Source of the DNA: Lithospermum erythrorhizon
Taxonomy: Eukaryota; Streptophyta; Magnoliopsida; Boraginales; Boraginaceae
NCBI GenBank assembly: GCA_019722365.1
Contig: JADFUC010001435.1
Coordinates: 186,001-250,000 of the forward strand
Length of the DNA: 64,000 bases
Reading direction: 5' to 3'
The notes under the pieces are model-generated. The model was given only the letters and a program-made list of their open reading frames with translations. It ran no database searches and was not told the DNA's origin. Both the position numbers and the translations under genes were made by a program. Shown here in pieces: positions 10,675 through 23,021 of the stretch. Numbering within the stretch: position 1 is the first letter of the stretch; the number at the start of each line of letters is the position of its first letter.

Positions 10675-12089
10675 AGAGACTTTTAGAAATGACGAAAAAT
10701 CAACAATTACACAAAATACCACTACTTTTCAATGTGACCGTTAATAAAAAAGGGATGATCCAATGGCCAAAATTTGAAGTTAGCACGATATAAACCTCTA
10801 AAGAAATACTCGAATTTGGTAGTTCCTAAAGCAGCCAGTTCTTTAAAACCACTTTAACTTAAGATACTTGATCTGATCTCCACTATCTGAGAGTATGTTT
10901 ATTGACTTCCCGTTTTAAATATCTTCCCTTTAATGGTCTTTCGCCGAATTCTTCCACCTAGAAATTATACATATTTCGTGAATATTTTGCAATCTACAAT
11001 TATATCCACTTGAGAGTTCAAGTGGTACATACTTTCATCAAATATAACTTTCAGCATAGATATCGTTTATTAAATCAAATATTTTTTACTTTTTTATATA
11101 TATTATCTCCGTGTTTCGCCAAGAGAGGGTAGCGATTCTTTAAGCATCCCGCATTAGGACACCCGTATGGTGAAAACACAAATTGATGTAACGTACCCTT
11201 TGCTTGCTCAAACACCAACTTCATTTTTTCTTTTTTTAAACCACGCTTCTATTGATGAGTGAACTGAAGCCTTTTAAAATCATTTGAAGGCCTCACAACC
11301 AGCAGGCCTCACTTCACTTAAGAACCGTTCATTCTCTTATCAACCTGCCATTAATTAAATATAAATGGACAAAAATTCACACCAAATTATATTTACACAT
11401 ATTCTGGCGCTTTCACTGCATTCGTTTCTCTTCCCCTTGTTTTCTCCTACAATCTTTACTCTCAATTTCTCTGATTAACTCTCGATCTCTTTAAATTTCA
11501 CTAGATTAATTCTCACAGCTCTATTTACATGTCAGCCAATCACAAAAAAAATCGAGCTTGAGATATTGACAGGTAGAAGAAGCTAAAAGGGTCAAATAAA
11601 AAAGTTGTTAATTTAAAATTTTTATTGAGAATTTTTTTGTTAATTAACGGTAATTTAATGGTATAAACTAAAAAAAGCGAAATATGATTTGTGTACTCAC
11701 AATGTTGATTTGGCTAATGTCGATTTGAGTATATTATTGTTAATGTATTAAGCTTATTTTATAGGATTTTAGGTTTTGAAATTAAAAAAAGTTATGCGAC
11801 TTCAAATTAATAAATGCATGTTAATTTTGATTTTGAAACATACGGATGTGATTTGAATTTGTAAATTTGGCAGAGCTCCCGAGTTTAAAATTTGTATAAG
11901 ACTAGGGTTCTGATTATTGTCGACTTTAAATCAATAAATACATGTTAGTTTAATGATTTAAGATTCATGTTATTGTTATTTGAAATATTCATATTTTATA
12001 TGGAGTACTTCTTTTATATTTGGTAGACAATTTAAGTTCAAAAATTTCAAATATATGAGTTCTACTTGAATAATGTAGATCTAATAACT

Positions 12090-12990
12090 AGGATACATTT
12101 GCGCTCTGAGTTGTTAGGTAACGCATTTAAGTACATAAGAAACTTCTGAGGATATAGACATTTGAATACGTATATCTTTCTAAAGATACATAGTTGTAGG
12201 AGGTAAAAGTGTGTAAATGTATTCGAGTATGCATGTACTCGAAAACTTACGTTGAGTACATATATACTCTCACAATAAATAAAGTGTTTAAATGCGTGTC
12301 GATATTTTGAGTACATATAACACTAAAAATATATATACAAATCTAGTACCCAAATACTATATATCTGCTTGAGCTAGATTTGAAATATGTGTATATATGT
12401 ATCGGGGGAGTGCGTGTGTACTTTAATATAGATACGTGTGTACTCGAAACACCTACGTTCGATATATGAATTCGATCATGTTAAGTATAGGTGAAATATG
12501 TGTAGATAAAGTCGGAGTACATATACTCAAATACACTTTGACATTGAGCAATATGTACACTAGAAATGCCAGTTCTAGGAAGTAAATGTGTTTAAATGTA
12601 TTTATAGATACATTATGTCTTCCGATGTATGTATTTAGTACATGTATACTTTGAAATCCTTAGATCATGTATATATATCTTTAGAATGCAATATGTCTTC
12701 CAGCCTTGTTACATATACTCCAAACACACACATTCGATGCAATATATCTTTTATAAAATCTTTATATCTATTAAGAAATGTCTATAAATGTATTTAGAGT
12801 ACATATATACTCCAAACACACCCATTTCAGTACATATATACTTTAAAAATATAGTTCTTAGTTTGAATAGTACATTTATAAAGTACATGTGTACTCTAGG
12901 AACATCCATTTGAGTACACATGTACTCTTAATAATGAATTATAGGTTGAGTGCAAATATATTTTGATATTGAGAAAATGTATATTTGAAA
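12090..12990. repeat. Field of degenerate palindromic AGTACATATACTC repeats
   Basis: About 0.9 kb is dominated by variants of a 14-16-base inverted-repeat word: GAGTACATATATACTC (12255-12270), AGTACATATACTC (12517), GTACATGTATACTT (12638), GAGTACATATATACTCC (12800), AGTACATGTGTACTC (12884) and GAGTACACATGTACTC (12914). They are separated by 30-60 bases of AT-rich DNA with recurring AAACACACATTCG and TGTGTTTAAATGTATTT phrases. The units are irregularly spaced and diverged. Confidence 0.75.
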
Positions 12991-14488
12991 TCATATTATG
13001 GTATCTCATGATCGGACTACTTAAAGTTTTTTTATTTGAATATTATTTTATGCAGATATGAGATTGAATTTGTGATGGTTACAACTTGTTGTCTAATCAG
13101 GTTTTGGACAAGTCTCGAGGTATTTGGTTATAGTTCTTGTCTAGGTTAAACCAGATTTTGAGTTGTATTTTGGAGGTTGTTGGGGTGATTTGCTTGAGAT
13201 TTGATGTTAGGTTGGTGGAGGAGGCATCTATGGTTTAAACGGCAATGTGGTGGGGGCAGGTTGGGTGTTCTCTCTCATGTTTTGGGTGCTACTGCTGCAT
13301 TTATGGACAATTTTTTTGGGTGATTTTTGGATAGATTTTGGGAATTTCTTGTCAGTTTTGGTTGCATTTCTAGACAATTTTTGGGTGAGGTTTGATTCTC
13401 AAATTCTGCCCCTTTTGGTGATTCGAATGAGCCAAATTAGAAGCTCAAGACTTGCACACTCCTTTACCAAACTCAACCAATTCTCAGTCAGATTTAGCAT
13501 GTTGTCGGGTGTTTATGAGGATGACTTAGATTGATAATAATGCTTGATTTCTAGTGTTTGTTGCATTGTAGTTCAATGATGATTTGTAGAGTTAGCTTTC
13601 TTTATTTAGTTTAGTCCCGTCTTTTGCCTTTCATTTCTAGTATTTGTTGTATGGTAACGTACTTATGACTGTTTTGTGCAAAATAAATGGCAATTGAAGA
13701 TTTGTCAATGTGGAAATTGAAGATAGAATTTACTGAAAACTCTTTCAGTTATTGAGAGAATGTGTCTTTATGATTATCTTTGCGTAATGTCTTTATGGTC
13801 ATTTTGTATTATTTTATAATTAAATCCAGCCCGGCTTAAAATATGAGTCAAAGGTCAAATAATATACAATAGAAGCCTAAAATGTTGTCAAAACATGAAA
13901 CTAAGTTACTATAAATGTAATGGTTCCAACAACATACGAATATAAACTCATCGAATTCTCAATTTCAACCTAATTCTTGAAGATCTGTTGCTAAAATAAA
14001 TCTCTAACATATAATCAATCGTTGATAAATCTATAACTCAAATTTAATTCAACATATATTATCCTTGACCAGGACAAGGTAGAATCAACCACCATCTTCT
14101 CAAAATAATCATTTGAGAGCTCTTCTAATTGAGCTATGGATCATCGTTTCATTTTCATGTCACAAACTGAACTATCTAAGAATGCATAAAAATAACATTA
14201 CTCTTAGTTGACACAAATAGGAGTATACATGTACTCATGAAAAGTAAATCATGACACATAATAGTAGAAACAATTATTCAACCAATTTCCATAGAGATAC
14301 ATCAACATTTTTTACCTTTTCAAGCACATAAACAGTAAAAAGCATAGAATCATAAACAAATGTTCTTTGCAAGATACCCAATCCTTTTATTTCATTCACT
14401 TGATTACATGAACAAATATTTCCTATATAATTAAAAAACTAAAATTAATACTAAGCTCTACAATTCAAATTCTTGCATCAACAATTAG

Positions 14489-14490
<2 letters not shown>

Positions 14491-14547
<57 letters not shown>
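14491..14547. repeat. (AT)n microsatellite
   Basis: About 27 uninterrupted AT/TA units ending in ATATACAC. Likely polymorphic. Confidence 0.95.
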
Positions 14548-14551
<4 letters not shown>

Positions 14552-15866
14552 AAAACAAATTATCTCTGATTGTTTGAAGATTGAACAATAATACCTTATT
14601 CTTACAATCAACAAACCATATCAAGTAAAAAGGTAGATAATAAAATATTAATTCCTACTATGATAATTGGGAAAAGTGCTTGAGTGACAATAATATATTT
14701 AAGGTTCGGTGCGCGTGAGCTTCTTCCGGCTTAAATCGGAAAAATTGCCAAATGTGTTTTGAAAGATTGTCAGGTTCATTTGATAAACTACAATCATAAT
14801 AGTAAATCACACTAAAATTACAAGCATTTGTCGCTTTCTAAAATACTAAACAACTTATGCAAAAATAATATAATTCAAAATTGAAAAAAGTCAACCAAAT
14901 ATCAAAATTCAAAATTGGACAATTAGTTAAAGAAATACGATATAGTGAAAGTTGAAGAATACTACGGCGAGAAAGAAGACATTGATTGTGGAAAATGACA
15001 AAAATAGAGGAATGTGATGATAGATTTGAGGAAGGCGGCGAGGAAGAGATCGCAATAGTGCGAATTTTCGGAGAAAGAAAGATAGGCGGTGATGAAATCC
15101 GCGATTAGTAAATTGATGATATCGTCGCGGTGGCGGTAGCGGTGGTAGTGTATGGGCTATAGAAGGAGATGAGAAATTTAATTCATGAATTGTGGCAGTT
15201 AACATTTTGACTTGAGAATGTAATTTTTATTATGGACTGATATAAATTGAATGGGTTGAATATTAACTCTTTTATTTTAGATGAATTAGGCTAAAATATG
15301 AACTGAACGTATTTGCATAATTAGCATTGATTGATATTTGCACCAGATCCATTTCCCCCACATTAAGTCACAGAAATTTAATCATAGAATCAACAAATGA
15401 TGACACTAAGAAGTCATCGAATCAAATATATATGATACTAATCATGTCCCAATGATTTTATATATATATGATAAGAAAATCAATACCACGAGTTTTTGAT
15501 TGAACTCCATGAATTAATATTTTTAGTGCATATATAGGGTAGAAAATAATATAGGTATAGATGATGTTACAGAATAGAGTCTATTTTCATGAGACATAAT
15601 GCTTGATGAGCCAGACCTCATGACACTTGTTCTCCCAGAACATTCACAGGTTCAGCAAGCCATCAACCTTGCATCTAACATGGGGGATTCATAATATATG
15701 ATATGGCACACGTGCATCCTTCGGTACCTGCTGCTGATGAGTGAAGATGGAAAACAAAAAAACTCGGTTCTGATTTCAAGCTTCTGGTGCAAAGGGGAAT
15801 CAACAACAGCAAGCCAACTGCAGAGCAGAACATGTAAAATACTGTCGATGACAGCAAATTTTGTTC

Positions 15867-18800
15867 TCATGACAGGTCTAGCACTTCAGGTGAACCACCA
15901 TTTTTAGTTTTGTGCTTCTTTTTCTTACTCCTGCATTGCCATAAGGTAAACCTGTGATTCTGCTGCTTAGGTGCAAACATGAAGAGATTGACAGGATGCC
16001 AAATATGAAGTAAATTGAGATGCAAAAGTTCATCTAAAGATACTTGTCATGTGAACTAGGATCTTGGCATGATCTGAGCTTGCGATCAATGTGCTTCAAA
16101 TCCTTTGTAGATTGGGTGTCTAGTTTAGTTATCTTTGCATGATACACAATTGAAGCAGTCAGATAGAGCAAAACGAAGTAACATAACAAGAATATTATAA
16201 TTGGAAGTTGCATCAAGTACCAGCAAATCAATGGCATGCAGAGAAGAAGATAGCTCAGAACTTGTGTGAGTAGAATGCTGACGTGATAAAACCCTCCCCA
16301 GATATCTGCATATATTTTGCATGTACAATGAAATAGTATGCACAATCAGGAGGATTATACAATTGGAAGAGTTCAGACCTTTCAAAGTCAAAAACCATGC
16401 ACTCCTCATTGGCCCGACGCAGTGCTGCCAATGCTAACTGCATTAGCAAGAACAACCACATCTCAGTTGTAAAAAGGAAACCTGGTAACTAGAAGGTCAA
16501 CAGCCACTATTATTGTTTTTGCCACAATTAAGTCACACTTGGATTAATGGCAAGGAAGCTAAAAATGAAAATCTCAGGCCAATTGACCTAGAGTAGTTAA
16601 CTTCACAAGGAGTGTAAATATACCTGCCCTGGCGAAAATAAAAGGGGCCCTTCAGTACGCATGATCTTATCCACTAATGCAGCTGCAACTTTATGCATCG
16701 CCTATGACCATCTCAGTTATGAAACTTACCATTGAATTGAAATCAGATAACAAGTTACTAATGCAGAGAATAACCAAAATACCTTGATCATATTCACATC
16801 GACTGTTGCTCCACTAAAGTCCTGAAGAGTACAACAAATCCACAATCATGATCAAAAGTAATATAAAAATATATAAAATGATGGTATTTTATTTTTTATA
16901 ATTTACTTTTCTGAAGGAGCACAATTTCAATATTTTTCTTATCACAAGAAAAGAGAGTAATTTTGCACTCCAATATACAGTCCAAAAAGTGATGATAAGA
17001 CCGTACTACCACTAGTTATTTACAGGATTAATTACTAGGCAAATAGAAACATTAAGAGAGGGAAGCTACTATAGTCTCATTTTTGTAACGCACAATGCCT
17101 ATTTTCTTGTTACAATCAGTTCTCATGGGTTACGATAACCAAGGTAACCAAGAAAATGTGATAAACGTGTGCTTAAGAATTTCGCTTAAGCAGCTAATTC
17201 ACTGCCAAACAATATATATCAAGGATTCAAAGGAGACCTCCAAATCATTGACAAAACCCTCAAGGGCACGATATGGTGCATAAACAATAAGATCAAAACC
17301 AAGACTCTGCAAAAAACAGAAGACTAAATAAGTCAATTGCCAAATTCCAAAACCATAAAAATGCTCCAAAGAAGTCCCCAGTGTCTTACCTGCAGAACTA
17401 GCATTTCATTATTCAGGATGAGCTGGTGATCTTGAAAAATCCCTTTGCCAAGTTCCTCTGCTGATACATGATTTTCTTCTGCCTTGCAAGCAGCATATAT
17501 GCAGGTCAACCTGAGGAACATTAAATGACTTGAGAACCAATAAACTTAAGAAATTTCATGCTAGCTTGAGTGATCTTCCTCAAACAGAGTAGGTAGATGC
17601 TTTAGGAACCAGTTCAATCGAAAAAAGGGATTACGAGGGACAGGATTGCATGGTAAAGTTGAAACAAAATAACACAAAATGACCATAAATACTTACATAA
17701 TATCTTTTGGGTGATGTTCCATTACAGACCATTGCAGATAAAACCTCTTGAAATATATGAGTGTTGTGGCCTGCATACGAAATGGTTTTTCAGATGATCC
17801 TAAATTTCAGTAACTTTTTCTGGGTTCATGCTATAGACACTTATACCTGAATTTTCCTGGGGAACTTAAAAGCATCGCATACATCCTGGATTTTAAACTC
17901 GTAAAATGCTCGCAAAAGTTGTTCATCCTCAACCTTCAATGGTTTTGGACGAGACTGCTTCTCAGCTGATGAACATCAAAACCAAAATGACAAGAGCTTC
18001 ATACTTAATGTACAAATATATTTGCAAGAGATACAGCGATTAAAAAGACCAAAAAAATAAGGATAAACCGACCATTGTCGTTAGCATCGCTTTGAAGTTC
18101 AGCATAAGAGAAAGACCCATCAATGTCCACCTTCATCCGTGTTGCTCCATACTTGAAAATACATGGTGTTAATACTACCACTAGTTAGCTATAAATTTAA
18201 AATTGGCTGTATATAAAGAGGATCAACCAAGTCTTACAATAAAATGAACAATACATAAAACTGCAAAAATAACTCTCGTCAAATTCCAATATATCATTGT
18301 TATTATATGATAGGGATAAAGCATCGACTTTTAGATTTCTAGATGTCCAATACAATATCCATGCTATAAGACACGTGAAGAAACTAAGACCAATATCCGA
18401 TAATCAAACAAAAGAAACTATACTCCCTCTATCAGTCCATCCTTAAAAGAAAATCACATTTGATCTTTCGTGACAAACTTAACCAACTTCGAGGTCTTAT
18501 ATTTTAGTTCTTCATCCAAAACTCGAGCAATCTGATTCATTAAATACCTCCTCCATCCCAAAAAGATTGTCAAGTTTCGTATATAAAACTGCATTGAAAC
18601 TTGACAATCTTTGAAATATACATTATCAATCACAATTCCTTATACAAGCTATAACCAACCATTATTCAGCATATAATTATGTGAAAAAAAAAACATTTTT
18701 TTTCTAAAACACATAAAAATCAATTAAATAAATGCATAATAATTGAGAAGGGTTTAAATACCTTCTCCAAAGCTTGGCGTGCTCTTTGGTTAGCTGCTTT

Positions 18801-19026
18801 ATATTTTTCCTTCTGCAACAAAATAAAATTTACTGGAATTAGCTAATTATTTAGATTTTAAATTATATTGTAGCTGCTTAAATTAACTTTTTTTATTTAT
18901 TTTAATTGAAATTCATCTAGAACAGAATAAATCATCAAAATAGTAAAAAAAAAAAAAGAAGCTTACTAAATCTTGTTGGGAGAAAATCCACTTGGCTTTA
19001 TGAGTTGAAGTCTGGAAATCCGCCAT
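15867..19026 (-). CDS. CYCH;1: Cyclin H (CAK/TFIIH cyclin)
   Basis: Regulatory partner of CDKD kinases in the CDK-activating kinase and TFIIH. Thirteen exons join in frame to 328 aa: 18967-19026, 18762-18812, 18073-18151, 17847-17965, 17697-17770, 17390-17510, 17238-17306, 16783-16821, 16624-16701, 16379-16437, 16221-16305, 16044-16132, 15867-15930. The N-terminus [15 protein letters not shown], then [15 protein letters not shown], the cyclin box ([40 protein letters not shown]), [19 protein letters not shown] and [14 protein letters not shown] all follow plant cyclin H from end to end. The last exon supplies the basic tail [20 protein letters not shown], matching the Lys-rich tail of Arabidopsis CYCH;1. 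If intron 12 is retained, translation stops after HDKYL at 16034. Nuclear location expected. Confidence 0.93.
18562..18612. repeat. Perfect 17-bp inverted repeat (MITE remnant) in cyclin H intron 2
   Basis: AAAGATTGTCAAGTTTC (18562-18578) and its exact reverse complement (18596-18612) flank a 17-base loop. The preceding TACCTCCTCCATCCCAAAA resembles the ends of Stowaway-like MITEs, whose right end is absent. Another partial end of this type (ACTCCCTCTATCAGTCC) lies at 18423. Confidence 0.75.
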
Positions 19027-19835
19027 TGAATCGATTTCTTCACAAAACCTCTATTCACCAACTTTTCTGATACTGTGTAGAAATTTTTACAATGACCCCT
19101 ATAACTTTATAAATTAGTATCCCGTTCTTAAAAGATTGAAGGTATGTTTTTAATTACCAAAATTGAGTTAAGATGTAGTGAGTCCGTTAATCGAATTCCA
19201 AAATTGAATGATTAAGTTTGTAGAGAACATTTTCATCTATATTAGGTTCGTCAAGGTCAGAGGTGATTTTAACAAATTCATTATTTGTCGTAGATATCTA
19301 TAAGCGTTTAGCCTAATGATAAAGGTACGAGCGTTTAGAACCAAAAATTCAAGTTCGAGTCTTGACATCACGGTGAACCTAAAGTATACATAATTTCTTT
19401 TAGACCAAGAGATCGGCTAAGATGGATTAAAATAGATGATTAGATAAGAATTTTTTAAAAGTATTAATGATGTTAGATGTTGTTCTCGAATAATAATCCT
19501 CGTCTCAATTTAATAGTAATATTTTTATTCAATAACCAATGCATCTACTTTAAAATAACAATCGTTATATTAATTATGTACTTATTTAAAAAAGATTAAT
19601 AAAATTATATACTGAGTAATAGAAAAGACTTCGTATTAATTTTATAATATTTTACGTTAATAATAACATAATTAAATACTCCGTATAAGATTAATTTACA
19701 ATCAAAATTAATTATTTTCAATTGTTGAGTAAATACTTGTAATTAATAAAAATTGCATTTTTTTTATTAGCTGCAAATTGCAATTATCTCCAACTCCATT
19801 TCATCCAACACTCTTGAGCCACGCCGCAACCACCC
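19027..19835. promoter_or_regulatory. Divergent intergenic region, CYCH;1 / CLPR3
   Basis: 809 bp separate the two start codons, so both promoters must lie here. No strong TATA box could be fixed for either gene. It includes a tRNA-like SINE fragment near 19308-19460. Confidence 0.55.
19308..19460 (+). mobile_element. tRNA-derived SINE-like fragment
   Basis: TTTAGCCTAATGATAAAGG (A-box-like) is followed by TTCAAGTTCGAGTCTTG (B-box-like) at typical tRNA spacing, then AT-rich sequence. It has no clear target duplication. The call rests on the two box motifs only. Confidence 0.45.
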
Positions 19836-21910
19836 ATGGCCGCCGCCATTCTCCGCCTCCCGCCACCGCCTCCGACTTGCTTACACCCCTGCGCCACCAT
19901 CTCCTCCTCCCTTAAACGCCACCGTTTCATATCTCCCATCACCTCCTCCTCCTTGACTATTAAAAGCAGTGGTGCAGCTAAGTCGAAATTACCAATTCCT
20001 CCAATTAACCCTAACGACCCATTCATAAAGAAGCTGGCCTCAGTGGCTGCCACGTCACCTGACACGCTCCTGAATCGGAAGCCCGACTCCACTACCTCCC
20101 TACTCAGTCCCTTGTGAAATGCTAGGTGGAGAGGTCTGTTACATACAACGAGCATCGACCAAAAAGGCCTCCACCGGACTTGCCTTCTCTATTGCTCCAT
20201 GGCAGGATTGTATATATTGGGATGCCGGTATGTTTAGCCGACTTGTGTGCTTGGTTAGATATTCCAACTATTGTCTATATATGTATCATATTTAATTGCT
20301 CTTAAGGAATCTGGACTTGTAAGTGCCACTCATTTTGTTTAATTGAATGGGCATTGCCGATTTTGTTTAACCAAACTAAGCCTTAACTCACTAAGTGGGG
20401 CGGCTGTATGGGTATAACGTTGCCATTCAGCTCTATGTCTTCTGTTAAGTTCATAAACTTTAGGCCATTCTGATTTTGCTTAATAAATACATTTCCACTT
20501 TTTAGTTGGTACCAGCTGTCACAGAACTTGTAGTTGCAGAGTTGATGTATCTTCAATGGATGGATCCCAAAGAGCCCATATATATTTATATAAATTCCAC
20601 TGGAACTACTCGTGATGATGGTGAAACGGTGAGTTTTTTTGGGTGGGAAATATGTTCCTGATATTCAATCTTGAAGATTAATACCCCACAACTTGCTGTC
20701 TTTATATGGTTCCCAATAGGTTGGTATGGAAAGTGAAGGTTTTGCCATATATGATGCGATGATGCAGTTAAAGAACGAGGTACTTCCTTTCGTGTCATTG
20801 CTAGTCCTCTTTCATCCGTGCAATACGTTTAGTCATCATGAACTCCAATTGCAAAATTTACCGTAGTTGGCCTTTTTGTAGATAATTATATATGGTTTAA
20901 TGCTAAAAAAATTCTTTCATACTTGAACCGTTGAAACTCGGCAGTAATTAAATTGTATGCTCAAGTATGAGAGCTACTTGTAAGCTTTCTTTATTTGGAT
21001 AGTACATCAATATCATGTAGATACGATCTGGTTAGAGGTAGATGAACTTTACAACTAACGTGAGACTTTTGTATCAACATCTACAGATCCATACAGTTGC
21101 AGTTGGAGCTGCTATAGGCCATGCTTGCCTAATACTTTCTGCAGGAACAAAGGGAAATAGGTTTATGATGCCTCATGCCAAAGGTATGGCACACCGTCAC
21201 CTATTAGGCTATTATTACTGTTGTACTAAAATGTTCTTTCCATCTCATCTGGAATATTTTCTCAGCGATGATTCAACAACCTCGTGCTCCATCGTCAGGC
21301 TTGATGGCGGCTAGTGACGTCTTCATTCGTGCCAAGGAGGTTGGATTGAACCAGTGTCTGCCCTCCTTATTTTCCCGTATTTCTGCAGGGTTAATAGTTT
21401 TTACTAAGCACGTGCTCATACTAACAATTTGTCAATGCACATAAACATTTCAGGTGATTGTAAATAGGGATACACTTGTTAAACTTTTGGCCAAGCACAC
21501 CGAGAATGTAAGACACTACAATTCATATTTCTTCGTTCTTGCTTTTAAGCTAGAGAAAATAAAACTGTTGATGGGCGATGCCTTAACCTTCCATCTGCCA
21601 GCCTGAAGAGACTGTCTCAAATGTGATGAGAAGACCATTTTATATGGATGCTACTCGAGCCAAAGAATTTGGGGTCATTGATAAGGCAAGTTGTTGGTCC
21701 ACGTTATTGAGATTTTGTTTTTGAAAAGTTTATAGACAGCTTTTTACCTCTTCAGCCTTTTAATTCCAGTTCGTTTGTTGGTTTCATACTCTGATATGGA
21801 GTTTTGGAATTCAGATACTTTGGCGTGGACAAGAGCAGATCATGGCAGATGTTGCCCCACCTGATGCATGGGACAAAAATGCTGGCATTAAAGTCGTTGA
21901 TGCTATATAG
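19836..21910 (+). CDS. CLPR3: Chloroplast ClpR3, non-catalytic Clp protease core subunit (frame broken in exon 1)
   Basis: R-ring subunit of the plastid ClpPR protease core. Exons: 19836-20227, 20506-20628, 20720-20779, 21087-21183, 21266-21339, 21454-21507, 21602-21685, 21815-21910. Exons 2-8 read through perfectly (MPLVPAVTELVVAELMYLQW, YINSTGTTRDDGETVGMESE, AGTKGNRFMMPHAKAMIQQP, VMRRPFYMDATRAKEFGVID, ILWRGQEQIMADV), essentially identical to ClpR3. The active site is degenerate, as expected for ClpR: GAAIGHA has Gly where ClpP has the catalytic Ser, and MIQQP has Gln where ClpP has His. The N-terminus is a Ser/Thr/Pro-rich transit peptide, then PPINPNDPF. In exon 1 the ATG frame stops at TGA 20115-20117, while the conserved VERSVTYNEHRPKRPPPDLP frame starts at 20126, directly after an in-frame TAG. 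The intron after exon 7 uses a GC donor (AAG|GCAAGT). Confidence 0.85.
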
Positions 21911-23021
21911 CTCATTATCAAGCTTCGCATGATAACGTTTTGATTTTTTCCCAATTGTCTAAAAGTGGCTTTGTATCCGATTCTTCCTATAGTTGCACCT
22001 CTTTACTAATTGGCAACCATGGTGTTGTATGAACTTCAATATTCGACACATTGTGAAGAAAGAACGTGGTATCCATTTTTTCAATCGTCTGAACTTTGTA
22101 TTGCGGAACATTGGTGCATATATTGTAGACACAAGACTGGTTAAGGTGGAAATGGCTGCAGAAATTGGGTAGTTCTCCGGACAATATACTATGATGTCCA
22201 GATAGGGGAGAAGGATTCATGCTGAACGACGATTACATTCTCTCCCTTGCAAAATCTTTTACGTTGTAGTCATGATTTGCAGATACACTGTTCTTATTGT
22301 ATCCTAAACAGTGGGCAGCACTAGACGATTTCTCCATTTAGAAATGAGATATATTGAATATGATCCAACATCCATCGTCTTCGTTAGAGTAGTTTTAAAA
22401 CTATAATTTAGCTGGAGATTGATTTAAGTTTAGATGCCTGAGTAGCATCATAATTGAACAATTCATAGTGAATCTTTCTATCAAACCATGAACAACATAA
22501 ACTAAGAGCATTTGTTAATGTTACATTTGGTGAAGATCACAATTACTCTCTCCATCTCATATTGTATGTTCCATTTTTCAAAAATGAAAATTCCATTATT
22601 AGTTTTATTTGTACCAAATATAGTAAGAAAAAGTGGAGGGAAAATGGGTTTTGTGAGATGAGTTTGAAAAATAATGAGTTATATGCATACCTAAATAGTG
22701 TTTTTGTAGGTGTGGAATTAATATAATGCCTCCTCTCATACTTTAAAAATATGTTGAAATTCTCAACGGCAGCCTAAGGGGTTATCTTATACCCTTCAAT
22801 ATATAATGCAGGAGTGAATCGCAGAACGTACTTACGCGCTTTCAACTGGACGTTGTATCAATCGACTCCATGTAGACGTTTACAGCAGGTCGAATTCACG
22901 CCAAGCAGAAAGTCGAGATGCTACAACAATCCTCCTATTTTAAAGTGCCAGAATGACGATAAGTTTCACATGCAAAACGGTTATTTTTAACTCGTGCGTA
23001 TAAACTGTATATTGTTTCCCC
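21911..23021. other. Intergenic, CLPR3 3' flank
   Basis: No gene seen. CLPR3 3'UTR probably occupies the first few hundred bases. Around 22545-22745 a TACTCTCTCCATCTCATATTG word followed by GTTCCATTT suggests a decayed MITE, but I see no matching second end. Confidence 0.5.

Larger units (their letters stand above)
8111..15866. other. Gene-poor, repeat-rich interval
   Basis: 7.7 kb with no reading frame I can tie to a known family. Short open stretches (for example 9210-9464 +, 13247-13534 +, 14927-15205 -) lack conserved motifs, splice context or coding-like composition. Specific repeats in this interval are listed separately. Segment 15360-15460 is a diverged copy of DNA from the BSP cluster (about 5310-5615). 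Confidence 0.6.

Noticed and set aside
13247..13534. 95-codon open stretch, hydrophobic N-terminus
   Set aside because: T/G-rich low-complexity composition explains the Phe/Leu/Trp content; no homologous motif or gene context.
14927..15205. Minus-strand 92-codon open stretch with His/Pro/Arg-rich sequence
   Set aside because: Composition follows a GGCGG-type simple-sequence patch on the plus strand; no family resemblance.
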